From NCBI GenBank assembly GCA_000442125.1, contig KE546977.1, positions 434,001-498,000 on the forward strand: DNA of 64,000 bases, given 5' to 3'. The DNA comes from Opeltia flavorubescens. Its lineage: Eukaryota > Ascomycota > Lecanoromycetes > Teloschistales > Teloschistaceae. The translations under genes and the position numbers were made by a program. Positions 1 through 10,533 of this stretch are shown piece after piece. The notes beneath the pieces were generated by a model, which saw only the letters and a list, made by a program, of their open reading frames with translations, made no database searches and was not told where the DNA came from. How positions within the stretch are numbered: position 1 is the stretch's first letter; each line of letters begins with the position of its first letter.

Positions 1-346
1 TCTCCTTTTCAACCTGCCCAGCCCATACCCGCCAACTGATCGGCTTTAGTTGCTCGGCTCCAAGAACGAGGCCTAGGCAGATCAGTACAACTGACGCGAC
101 GGTTTCAAGGGAGATATCGAGTGGAAGGGCTGTTGATGGAGTGGACGTTGCAGAAGGAAATTGGGCAGATGAGGTGGAAGACGGTATCGTCGCGTAAAGT
201 AAAGAGTGTTCATAGGCGGAGTAGCAGCTTCATCAGTGGAGAGAGTCATCAGTCAAGACGGCGTGTGGAGAAGGCAAGATGATCGCTCACGCATGAGAAA
301 GGAGAATTGCCCCTAGGATGAGTAGGGTTTGGGAGCTGAATGTCAT
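1..346 (-). CDS. EMC5: EMC5/MMgT-family ER membrane complex subunit (partial, cut by left window edge)
   Basis: Model: exon 1 at 291-346 and exon 2 from 227 down past base 1, with a 63-nt intron at 228-290. The ATG is at 344-346. The spliced protein opens with a hydrophobic helix (SQTLLILGAILLSHA), followed by CYSAYEHS, a Ser/Thr-rich luminal loop and a second hydrophobic helix (VASVVLICLGLVLGAE). It then reads LKPISWRVWAGQVEKE, where the window ends. Two helices with the HxxYSAYEHS loop motif are the hallmark of EMC5 (also called membrane magnesium transporter, MMgT). In the family it is a core subunit of the ER membrane protein complex, which inserts tail-anchored and multipass proteins; the older magnesium-transport label is less secure. 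Only about 94 residues are visible and the C-terminal tail lies outside. MSH5 ends 443 bp upstream on the same strand. Family assignment is from recognised motifs only. Confidence 0.82.
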
Positions 347-788
347 GTCTTGCTGGTTCTTGGTATTTGACAAAATTACATGTCGCGCTGATATTGTCGT
401 CGTGAATGCATAGCGTTTGAGTTAAGATTTGGTTTCATAACCACCAAGCCGTTTTGTTCCCCACCTGTATCGCAGGGCTAGACTTGGGGGAAATGGGACT
501 CGCAAAATTTAGACTATCTCAACTACCTATCTTTATACATTCTCTCTATGAATTTAGATAGACATTGATTAGGAATCATGTGTCGCTTCAACCTTCTCTT
601 TGCTCGAGGACAAGCCTGAAATGTACTGTACTAACCCACCGCACACTGCTTTGAGCAGCCTTGCCAGGGTTTCATAATTTTGTAGGCTCTTGCACGAGCT
701 TTCCACGTTTTCCATTATCAAAATACCAGCGATGTCGCTCTTACTAAATTTTGTATACCGTGGACTCGAGTTGGCAAAACGTGAGAAT
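347..788. other. Intergenic spacer between MSH5 and EMC5
   Basis: The spacer is 442 bp and lies between the MSH5 stop and the EMC5 start, both on the minus strand. It must hold the MSH5 3' end and the EMC5 promoter. I see no further gene, RNA or repeat. ORFs at 569-932 have no family features and overlap the MSH5 last exon in other frames. Confidence 0.6.
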
Positions 789-3700
789 TTATGTGCTCCC
801 ATTCGCAGCCAGAACATTCTCGAGAAGCAATCGGGGCCCCTGCCATGTCTCTCTGTCGCTGGTAGACTTACGGTACCAGCAAAGGTCCTCAGTAAGGAAA
901 GCCCGGGCCGTCGCCTCCTATGCTGCTTTTAGTTGACTGTGTGAATGAGAATGACAGCTGCACAAGCACGAGTAACGTACGGCTAGCTTCAAGTCTGCTT
1001 CTTCAACTTTGGATATCTTAGCACATAAGACGACTAGATCCTCGCCGGTGACGCTCAACAATCCAAGCCTATCAGCTCGCTCGACGATCGCATAGTCGAT
1101 TCCGTTGATAGCAGCACACCTTGGTCCATCAGCTCAGCAACCTAAAGCACAAAGGCTCTCAATGATGTCGCTCACACAGTGCCGAAGCTTGATCGACTTC
1201 GGCCTGATCGAAAACTAAGCATTCATTAGTTGAAGCTGGAAAGGTCGCATTAGTGGCTTACTTGTAGAGGTAGGTGATTTGATTCTCCATTGCTTCAGCG
1301 TCCTTGTCGATTCGAATTTCCATATGCCCAAAAGCCAGCTGTGGCCGAGGTTGAAGAAAACCATTCTCAAAGATCTCGTGGAAGTGTGTCGCCCCGAGCA
1401 CCTTTGGTCGTTCTGCATCGAGGCTGAGGAAATGCTCGAAAACACCACAAGCAAGACCGGCACCATCTGAGACCATTATCCAGCTGTAGGCTCCAGAAAG
1501 CTGATTCTTAGCTTACCGTTGGATTCTGTTCCTTTCCCAAATTCATCGACGATAACAAGGCTACGGCGCGTGGCTAAATTTAAGGACTTGTATACTTGTT
1601 GGAGATCGATCATGAACGCACTCTGAATCCGTGTAATCGTCTCCTTCGTTGCTATACGGGTTAGGATCTTGTCCGTGAGCCCAATGGTCGCAACATCGGC
1701 GGGTACAAAGCAACCGACATGTGCCATGTAAACAATAAGAGCCACATGCTTGATGTGTACGCTCTTTCCAGAGTAATTGGGTCCTGTCATGATGAGCATG
1801 CTTGGCTGACGATCAATTCCATAAGAAGCCGCCTCAGAGGAAGCGGGCGAGCGTTCGACGTTGCCTCTGCGATGACCGCTGGTACCTTCCCCACCAACGA
1901 GAAAGGTGTCATTGGCAACATATGAAGGCACCGTGAGTTCTTGTAGAAGATGGCTGGAAGTAGTTAATACTATTGTATGCAGCATACTATATCAATGCTT
2001 ACCGGCCGCCTTTGATCTGAATAACGTTTTCTTCCGTTACTCGTGGCCGCGACAATCTGTACATCGCAGCCCCCTGAGCAAGAGCGATCAAGCTATCCAT
2101 GCAATTAGCATAGAGAGGACAGTAGGAGTATCATGAGTCTACCTATCGAGCTCCCCACAGACATCAGAGGCTTTGGTCAACATATTCTCGTATTGTAAGA
2201 TCTCCTGGCCTAAGCTATAAATTATTTCGATTTCTCTATCTGTTTAGGCGTCATTCAGTACTGCTGAGGACTGGTAACCATGGTGGGAAAGATTGCACTC
2301 ACCGCAGATCATAGCATACATATCTCCAAGAGTGCTGTCAAGTCCACGCATACGAGAGTCTTTGTAGTAGACTCTGTCTCCTGTAGAGAATATGCGATTC
2401 CATCTGCCACTGTCCGTACTGGGCCCTTCATAATCAACTCTGCCTGTCCTAGAATCCCTTTTCATCGATATGAGGAATCCTATTTGAGGGAAAAAGATTA
2501 CGTTTAGGTCGATGTCATATTGCTGAGGCACGGTATTGCTAATGTCTTGTGAAGACCTGCTGAGCAGGTCTTCACTCCCCTCATACGTTCGTTTCATGTT
2601 ATCTAAATCTTCGTCGACGCCAGGTTTAACGACAGTCCGATGCTATATTCTATTAACCACGCTGAGAACAGAATCCAGGTTGAAAGGATGAAACTACCAT
2701 TTCTGCAGAGAGAGGAAAATCAACCTGTCCACCACGAGCCTTAGCCACTAGCTACCCGACTGCGAAGAGAGAAGAAGAGGGAACGCACTATATCGCTGAC
2801 GATCCTTCCGATATTTGCAAGTTGTCGAGAGTTCAAATGCTCAAGTAACTAGACTTAATCAGGTATCTGTCATGACAATATTCTTAGAGAAAGACCACTG
2901 CGTACTTTGCCCCTCAACGGGAGATTTTCAGCGCCCATCAATTCGGATATTGCATCTACTATTTGCAGAGCATGGAAGGCAAACTAAGGGGAAGATTCAG
3001 TGATCAAACAGGAATCTCCATACATACTTACTGATCGGATACTAAACCAGACACCACTTTTAATACCACTGAAACCCTTTCCCATGCCATTGCTAATGCC
3101 TTTCCTGAGGTGGATCAACACAGTTCTTATGTTCTTAATCTGGCTTAGACTTTTTGTAATGCTCTCCATGTGTCCACCATTGTCAGGTCGTAAAAACGCA
3201 GTTGCCACGTCGAGTCTCTCATTGATGGTATCAATATCAAGACTAGGTCTCAGGAAATACTGTCGTAGTAGATACTTGCCTTGAGGAGTTCGTGCAAGGT
3301 GATGGAAAAGTCCATACACCGAAAGTCCCTCCTTGGATCCTGTGGCCGAAGGCTCCTGACTATGGGATTGGGGATGTGTTTGGCTATGCATTATCTGCAA
3401 AGCGCTCAAAGTAACCGCATCAACGAACCTAATAAACATGAGCGTCTAAATACCGTTGAATAGACGCATGTCTGCGCGCTGACCAAACTTACATGCTGCC
3501 GGCGAGACTGAATGTCTCGATGAGAGACACCTGGAATGGAAGGCTGCCTTCCGTATCCCCAGGCAAATATGCCACTGCTTTTTTTCGTTGCAGATACGTT
3601 AGAACAGCTCCAGCGCAACCGACTGTCAGTCGACTCTCCAGATCAACGAGACCTGAAAGGTGGAGTAGTTTGCCTTGACGTCCGGTGTAGCCTGGCTCAT

Positions 3701-4541
3701 TAATCTCAGCACACTCCATATAGGATTCTGGGTCTCCTGGTGTAATGAAAGCAACACGTGCAGCACCATTTGTACCAAGACGGATGCTGGCAAGCTTAGT
3801 TTTTCCTGCTTCGTATCCAAATTCCGCCGAAGGTCTCACTTCCAGGATATAAGGGATAGCAAAGAGAGAAGCTAGAAGTCAACATATAAGCGGTGGGCAG
3901 ACAGAGCAGAGTGGCAGGCACGTACGTCCTCCACTGGCCGAGTCTTGATCTCCTCTATCCAAGTCCAGATGAGCATCAACGCTTTCATCCACCCTGGTCG
4001 AGAGAAGGATAACGGTAGGCTGCGCATGAAGCTTCACTATCCTATTATAAGCACCTACTTTGAAAGCGGTAAGAGACTACGCCTTACAAGTTTCAAGTAT
4101 CTCTGCACCGCCAAATCTTACATCCTCCATCAGGTAAAGCTTCTCCTCCCGAGCGACATAATATGCACAGCCTACCGTGCCTCTGTCCCTTAAATCAACT
4201 GCCATGACAACTTCATGCATCGAGTCGTCCTCTTCTTGTTCGTTGCCATCGCCGTCTCGCTCAAGTGATAATCCATTGCCAGTATGAGGATGGTCTCCTA
4301 GTTGTGGATCTGACTGCTGTGTATCCGAGTACGATGAAGACATTACAGAAGCTGCACGCTCGCCTACGTTCCGAAGTGCTGTCCCTTTGACAGATAACTG
4401 GAGTGAGGACACTTCTGTCTCTGTAAGTAAAGCAGACGATGACCCTGTCGGGCACGACCGGCCATGGACGATAACATTGTCACGTCTAGACGCTGTGGTT
4501 GAAATTGGTCGGCGACGTTTGGTGGGCACACGGAATGCCAT
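789..4541 (-). CDS. MSH5: MutS homologue 5, meiotic crossover factor (15 exons)
   Basis: Exons on the minus strand: 4088-4541, 3926-4036, 3493-3871, 3032-3428, 2906-2983, 2789-2848, 2698-2724, 2303-2642, 2143-2239, 2003-2092, 1517-1953, 1262-1466, 1176-1214, 981-1119, 789-917. They sum to 2,982 nt (993 aa plus stop) and every splice phase agrees. Family marks in order: VMAVDLRDRGTVGCAYY near residue 110; LKLHAQPTVILLSTR; SVYGLFHHLARTPQGK and RQYFLRPSLD; RTVVKPGVDEDLD; LNVIFFPQIGF; Walker A GPNYSGKS (1761-1784); FVPADVATIG; FMIDLQQV; Walker B VDEFGKGT (1527-1550); ATHFHEIF; CAAINGIDYAIVERAD. MSH5 pairs with MSH4 as MutS-gamma, which stabilises recombination intermediates in meiosis and does not repair mismatches; no N-terminal mismatch-binding FxE motif is seen. 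The start is the first in-frame ATG. The apparent in-frame TAG near the 3' end is a splice acceptor (intron 918-980). Introns are 46-64 nt. Confidence 0.93.
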
Positions 4542-4830
4542 TGCGCATATCGAACGAGACGGCCCAACAAAGAACGAAGATTGTAAAAGGCAGGAAAGGG
4601 AAAACAATGCCAATGATCTATGTTTGGACCAGATACAGCTGATATGCAGGGAATGGCAACGAAGTCGTTAACGACCTTGTGGTTGAAGGGTTCTCCACAG
4701 GAAAGACAATGTCATAGAAACATACTCTGACTTCACTCAATGAGTGGAAATACCTACCGAACGCCATAGAAAACGCAACTTTACTTTGGCTAATATTTCT
4801 GGCCATCACTTACATCAAGACAATGTGCTA
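4542..4830. other. HSP78-MSH5 intergenic region
   Basis: This 289-bp gap lies between the HSP78 stop and the MSH5 start on the same strand, so it carries the HSP78 terminator and the MSH5 promoter. The MSH5 frame stays open up to 4613 without another ATG. I see no recognisable regulatory motif. Confidence 0.5.
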
Positions 4831-7607
4831 TTATTGTGGAGGGACAACTACAAGACTGTCACCAGCATCCCGTATAAGCACCTTAGCCACTTGCCCAGTC
4901 TTGATCTCTCCTCGAATAATAAGGTCAGCCAAGCCGTTACCAACCTGTGATGCAATAAGCCTATTCAAAGGCCTAGCACCATACCTCGGGTCATAGCCAT
5001 GCTCCGACAACCAATCCCGCACATCAGCACCCGCTCTGAGTAAGATGCGCCTATCATCAAGGCGTGCCTGTAGCTCATTCAAACGGATATCAACTATATC
5101 CCGCAGTGCTTGTCTAGATAAACGCTGGAACATGATGATTTCGTCCAAGCGGTTGAGAAATTCAGGGGCGAATGACGCTCTCACTACATCCATGACTCCT
5201 CGCTGCTTGTCCTGGGAAATCTCTCCAATATTCTGCTCTCCTGCTCGTGCAGGAGTATCTGATTGAAGCAGTAGTTCGGCGCCAAGATTGGACGTCAAGA
5301 CAATAAGAGTGTTCCGAAAGTCGACTTTACGGCCTTGCGCATCGGTGAGAAACCCCTCATCAAGCACTTGTAGCAGAAGAGACGATATGTCACGGTGAGC
5401 CTTCTCAAACTCGTCACTACATAAGGTCAGCCACAATCAATCCTAGTGGACAGCAACCCGTTCAACAGCCAACGGGTCAACGTACAAGAGCAATACCGCG
5501 TATGGCTTTCTTCGCACGGCTTCGGTGAGCTGCCCTGCATCTTCATAGCCTATGTATCCACTTGGAGCTCCAATCAGCCTTGATATTGTGTGCTTTTCTT
5601 GGAATTCGCTCATGTCGAATCGAATGACAGCGTTTTCTGTTGAAAAGAGGATGTTACCCAGCACTTTGCACAAGGCTGTTTTACCGACACCACTGTGAGC
5701 TGTCAGACTCGGTATCTTCATCCTAAATTGTCATATTCAAAGTTGCATACGTTGGTCCAAGGAACATAAGACTTGCAATGGGCCGGTTTTCCCCTGCCAG
5801 TCCTGCACGTTGCATACGGATGGCATTTGATAAAGCTGCTAACGCCTCGTCTTGCCCTTTAATCGATTCTCGTAGGGAGTCTTCTAGATGTACCAACTTT
5901 TCCACCTCCCCAGACATCAGCTTGTTCACCGGTATACCCGTTGTTCTCGATACTACATTGGCGATGTCGTCCGCAGTAACAGAATCGTCGGTCAATATCT
6001 CACCAGGATGACCCTTTTCTGCATTTTCTTTCGGGATTTTTGCCTGTAATGCTGGAATCGTCGAGTATCGAAGCTCCCCCGCTTTACTAAAATTGCCTTC
6101 GCGCTGTGCGTCTTCAAGGTCGACACGTGCCTTTTCAATTTTCTCCTTGATGTCACGCTGGTTTTGGAATTCTGCCTTTTCACGATCCCAAATCTGGGTC
6201 AGTCTTGTGGACTCCTCCTGTTTAACGTTCAAAGAGACTTCTAATTTTTCTCTGCGCTCTTTACTGAGTACGTCTGTCTCTTTTCTTAGAGACTCCAACT
6301 CGATCTGTACAGTCATAATCGACCTGCCGAGAATTTAATGAAATGATTATAAAAACGAATTGAAGAGAACTTCAACCTGTCCAATTCTTTAATGGCTTCG
6401 GGCTTGCTTTCTTGCTGAAGTCTCTTCGCCGATGCCGCTTCATCGACAACTACATCAAATCAGTTATCGTCTTCCTAACGAAGAGAATCTGTATAGCCTA
6501 CGATCGATGGCTTTGTCCGGTAGGTACCGGTCAGAGATGTACCTATTGCTGTATACCGCAGCGGCAACGAGCGCAGCATCTGTTATGCGCACACCGTTAT
6601 GATGCAACTCATATCGTCCTCTAATGCCGCGCAAGATAGAAATACAATCTTGGACAGTGGGTTGGTTGATTTGTATTGGCTGGAACCGACGGGCAAGTGC
6701 TGCATCTTTTTCTATCTGACTACACCTCTGAGCAGAGATAACATGAAGGGATGAATTTTGTTTCACCGAAATTCATTAACAGTCGTGGCGCCGACACACT
6801 GAAGACCTCTTGCAAGCTGATGGGATTAATCTCGATATCGTGCAATCTCTGGCGCCATTGAAACTTACCGCTGGCTTGAGGAGGTTGCTAGCATCTATGC
6901 TTCCCTCCGCTTTTCCGAGTCCAAGAAGAATATGAAGTTCATCAATGAATAGTACTATGCTCCCCTGAGAGTCCTCCACTTCCTTGAGTACGGACTTCAA
7001 GCGCTCTTCGAAGTCTCCCCGGAATTTGGCACCAGCTATCAGCTGACCGAGGTCTAGAGATATTACCCTTTTTTGTTTAATGCTTTCTGGTACCTCTCCT
7101 TTGAGAATACGGTCGGCGAATCCTTCAATGATCGCAGTTTTGCCAGTACCCGGCGCTTCCACCACCCAATTAGGTTCGTGTATCTTGAGGTCAAGACGAA
7201 CACTACTGACCTCCATAGAGAACAGGATTGTTCTTAGTTCTTCGTGATAGTATCTGTATCATTCGATCCACTTCGGCGTCGCGGCCAATGACGGGATCGA
7301 GTTTGCCAGCCTTCGCACGCTGAGTCAAGTCTACCCCATACTGCTCCAGTGCTGTCTTCTCTTGCTCACCACCAATATTCATACGATAATTTCCCCCCGA
7401 CTGTTCCGGTCGTTTGGTAGCGTAGAATCGTAACCCTCCAGTCGTCGGGATATAGCCCATCCATTTTTGCGGAGCTTGGGTGCACTTGGATAACTCTCTG
7501 TTTAGCGAGGCATGGATAACAGATGTCAAAGCGGTTTGCGAAGATATTGGGGGGATCCTTCGCCATACGGGCCTTGAAAACATTGACGTTGCTGATAGAT
7601 AACCCAT
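4831..7607 (-). CDS. HSP78: Mitochondrial ClpB-type AAA+ disaggregase Hsp78 (8 exons)
   Basis: Exons on the minus strand: 7211-7607, 6869-7155, 6767-6816, 6502-6719, 6377-6449, 5751-6323, 5486-5692, 4831-5416. They total 2,391 nt (796 aa) with all phases consistent; yeast Hsp78 is about 810 aa. The N-terminus is rich in Arg and Ser without acids ([18 protein letters not shown]), a mitochondrial presequence. The first AAA+ domain starts at [21 protein letters not shown]. Its Walker A ([11 protein letters not shown]) is rebuilt across an intron, its Walker B is [12 protein letters not shown], and LARRFQPI and YLPDKAID follow. A charged coiled-coil middle domain comes next (about residues 342-440). 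The second domain has Walker A GPTGVGKT (split by an intron), [22 protein letters not shown] and [21 protein letters not shown]. The C-terminus has [14 protein letters not shown]. The protein refolds aggregated matrix proteins together with mitochondrial Hsp70. No ClpB N domain is present, as expected for Hsp78. Confidence 0.95.
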
Positions 7608-7765
7608 AAAATGGTGGATGAAAGAAACGGCCTACGGAATACTCCGTTCCGCGTTCCTGCAGATCAAGCATCTTATCGCTTGGCATTCACCACTCAAGTT
7701 TTGACTTTTTTTGTTAAATCCCAGATATCACTCCAGTGTTTTAGATCGTCAATTTATCCACCAAA
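7608..7765. promoter_or_regulatory. Divergent promoter between HSP78 and EF1-beta
   Basis: The two start codons face away from each other across only 158 bp, so both promoters and 5' UTRs must share this DNA. The EF1-beta side has a T-rich run (tttttttgtt) followed by an A/C-rich leader just before the ATG (CCACCAAAATGG), a strong start context. The HSP78 side has GAA/TTC triplets at 7637-7639, 7647-7649 and 7654-7656 that resemble, but do not fit, a canonical heat-shock element. Shared control of the two genes is an inference. Confidence 0.6.
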
Positions 7766-9000
7766 ATGGGTTTCGTCGACTTCATGACAGATACGGGTGT
7801 GAGCAGTATGTAAATTAGGCGTTCGACAAGTATCAGCATCCTCTAAGAGATCCACCAGTGCTTGAGTCTTGGGTTACGACTCGCAGCTACGGTAAAAAAA
7901 AGATTGCATCCCCCTCTAAGAGCTCATGCTGATAGAATATCAGTTTCCGGGTATGTCTTTTCTTTTTCAACCATGCTAAATCTGCCAAATTTTCGTTAGG
8001 GTATATACATGATGAGATTTTGTTGGTCCGTGTTGATGAGCCGGCTTAAGACCCCGTCGAATGACTACTTCCAATAGCCCTTTGTTGGGCATTCCTGACC
8101 TATTCTGCCCCTATGCGAAGCACTTCTGGACAGTCCACTGTTTTGGCGCATGTCTAATTCGGTTTTAGCTATGGTCCTTCACAAGCGGATGTAGCCTCGT
8201 TCAAGGCGCTTCCCGGTCCACCTAAGGTTGAGAAGTACCCGCATGCCTGGTCAGTCGTCTGATATATTTAGAGCGGTCGTGGCTAACCAATCTAGGCGTT
8301 GGTATAAACATATTGCTTCATACCAGTCAGGTAGATATCAAGCCTGCATCAATTGGTTGATGCCAGCGTCTGATGATACACGTAGAGTTTTCCTCTCTCC
8401 CAGGCGATCCTTCGAAGGCATATACCACCTATGGACCAGAAAAGAGCCAGATGACGCTCAATCCCAAGGATGCTCCAAAAGAAAACGCAGCCGACGATGA
8501 CGAGGATGACGATCTGTTCGGGAGCGACGATGAGTCAGAAGACGAAGAGTCCAAGAAAAAGCGGGAGGAAAATTTGGCGGCATACAAGAAAAAGAAGGAG
8601 GGCAAAACCAAGCCTGCGGCCAAGAGTATCGTTACATTGGATGTAAAACCCTGGGGTAAGTTTTTGCACTCCATCTCATCCAAGGAGCAAACGTTAATAA
8701 ATCTTTCCCCAAAGATGATGAGACCGATATGAAACAATTGGAGGAGAATCTGAGAGGAATTGAGATGGATGGCCTAACATGGGGCGCTTCGAAATTGGTC
8801 CCTCTGGCTTTTGGCATCAAGAAATTGCAGGTCAATCTGGTTGTGGAAGATGAAAAGGTGTCAATCGACGAATTGCAACAACAGATTGAAGGCGACGAGG
8901 ATCATGTCCAATCCACGGATGTGGTAAGCAGAAGTTGACCTCCATTAATGGCATTTGACTGATCATACCATTCACCCAGGCTGCTATGCAAAAATTGTAG
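7766..9000 (+). CDS. EFB1: Translation elongation factor 1-beta (eEF1B-alpha), 8 exons
   Basis: Exons: 7766-7796, 7859-7891, 7944-7950, 8169-8249, 8296-8330, 8386-8655, 8715-8923, 8980-9000, giving 687 nt (228 aa), the usual size. The N-terminal GST-C-like part reads [20 protein letters not shown], then [25 protein letters not shown] and [16 protein letters not shown] central acidic linker ([20 protein letters not shown]) carries the conserved casein-kinase-type serine site, followed by a Lys-rich stretch. The C-terminal nucleotide-exchange domain runs from [10 protein letters not shown] through [20 protein letters not shown] and [11 protein letters not shown] to the AAMQKL end. The protein recharges eEF1A by GDP/GTP exchange on the ribosome cycle. 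The third exon is only 7 nt (TTTCCGG); without it the conserved SYVSGYGPSQAD segment does not join in frame. It is divergent from HSP78. Confidence 0.95.
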
Positions 9001-10020
9001 ACGGGATTCATTGGCTCTCCTTTGATACTTGCCGTTCATTGCACATGGACATGCGAACCCTGCGCATCTACTATTATCGAGCCTCAGCGAGGTCATAATT
9101 GAATTGAAAGGCCGAGAAATACAACAGGACGCTACAGTAAGCGATTTTCCGGATTGCACCCTACATGCTCCTTACTTTTCATTTTCGAACCCCATAATGG
9201 CCAATCAACTCTTTCAGAGCAGAAGAGAGTGATACAATCTCTGTTCCAAATACCAATGAGGCTCGTTAAACCAAAATTTTCCATAAATATTGATCTATCA
9301 AAAATTATCTCCAAGCTGTAGGGATGAGGATACGCCTGCCTCGTAAGTTATCTTTTTTTCCGCATGCTCTACTCGGCTGTTTCAAAGGCATGCACGCGAG
9401 AAATGATGGCACTACTAAAGTCCTTCGCTTGCACGCTCTGGCCTGTCATTCCTAAATGCTCTCCTACCTTGCGAAACTAGGTGTGAAATTTGTTAAATTA
9501 TTGGCGCGCCGAAATTTCTGTTGGCCCGAGAGTTTATGCAAGACCAGAGTTTAGAACTGCTAAAATCATTCTAAATGACAACGCTCAAGGATGGGATGTG
9601 CGAGAGAGAGATGTTGAATAAAAAAAGGCCGATATTTTGTTAATCCCAGCCAAGGCAAGGAAGATTTGGGGAAAGGAGCGTTAGTATCAAAGGCTCCAGT
9701 AACCAAGCCACTAGTGTTGGGTTCCACGTGGGAAGTGCTAAGCCTCCCTCAGTCGATGCATCAGGTTTCACTAATGACCCGGCTTAGAGAACAATATGAC
9801 GAAACGTTCCGGACATGCCAGGGGTTGGAGACCGGGGGGGCGGAATCATATGGGGGGAGGTACTGGTGGGACGCAATTATCGAGCTGGACAAGTTACAGC
9901 AGAACAACACGGAGCGGTCGACAAAGACGATGGCATTAGCCGANTGACACGACGAAGACTTCTCTGCATAGTATCCAACTTGCATTCAGCTCCGTGATTG
10001 CCCTCGATTATGATCGTTTG
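9001..10020. other. Non-coding stretch downstream of EF1-beta
   Basis: The first part should hold the EF1-beta 3' UTR. An ORF at 9666-9947 (plus) has no start context I trust, no recognised domain and an ambiguous base at 9944. A short G-rich run sits at 9830-9860. I do not call a gene here. Confidence 0.5.
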
Positions 10021-10533
10021 TAGCAGTGCTAAATACTCGCTCGCTGGATGTAAGTTTACTGGCTATTCCAACCCAAGATCTGGCCAGCGGTGAGAGGTGG
10101 CTTATGGCCAGAGCGACCAGTAGAAGGAAGTCGTTTGTAGACCGCTTGATGCAGCAAAAGGAATGTTCAGACGTGAGTATAGCCGCTACGTAATTTGAAT
10201 GGTGAAAGACACTCTCGTACGAGTTGCTCTCGTGAAACATGCGAGGAGTCCGCATGTCATTGAGTGGATTAGCCGCTTAAGGACGTAATTACTCAAGCGA
10301 ACCTCGCAGAGGAACTTGGGCACGGTGAGTGGTGCAATAGCCGAAGATTGATAAGCTTCGTCAGGACATCAGAGTTCAGCAGGATCAGGGAGCCAAGCAG
10401 ACTAATGCCTGTGCCAATGCGTTCGAAGCCTCGATGGGTGCCTTGCCAACCCAGCAATACCAGGGGACTACTTACCCGAAAAAGTGGCATGACTGGATCG
10501 TTGATGAACTATCCGGAGCATTTATTGGGGGGA
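10021..10533 (+). pseudogene. Possible decayed RNase III-domain gene fragment (tentative)
   Basis: Two plus-strand stretches look coding. At 10,276-10,319 the frame reads PLKDVITQANLAEELGH after an AG acceptor. At 10,362-10,533 it reads DIRVQQDQGAKQTN then CANAFEASMGAL, followed by PKKWHDWIVDEL and a stop. LAxxxG..x(n)..ANAFEAxxGA resembles the second half of an RNase III catalytic domain, including the Glu of the FEA motif. A good donor (gtgagt) lies at about 10,171 and another at about 10,320, but the phase across the 10,320 intron does not fit, and I could not find the upstream LGDAVL signature. This is a decayed or mis-modelled gene, or a chance match; no function is claimed. Confidence 0.22.

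Noticed and set aside
900-940. Apparent premature TAG in the last MSH5 exon
   Set aside because: The TAG is the 3' splice acceptor (catag) of the intron at 918-980. Splicing there restores the frame with a correct MSH5-like tail.
5690-5755. Broken second Walker A motif of HSP78
   Set aside because: Explained by the intron at 5693-5750; the joined sequence is GPTGVGKT.
7150-7215. Apparent frameshift through the first Walker A motif of HSP78
   Set aside because: A 55-nt intron (7156-7210, branch CCTAAT) joins the halves into YGAPGTGKT in frame.
7636-7657. Heat-shock element upstream of HSP78
   Set aside because: GAA and TTC triplets are present but their spacing and orientation do not follow the alternating 5-bp pattern; too weak to call.
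9666-9947. 93-codon ORF with an ambiguous base near its end
   Set aside because: No recognisable family, low-complexity G-rich tract, no splice or start support.
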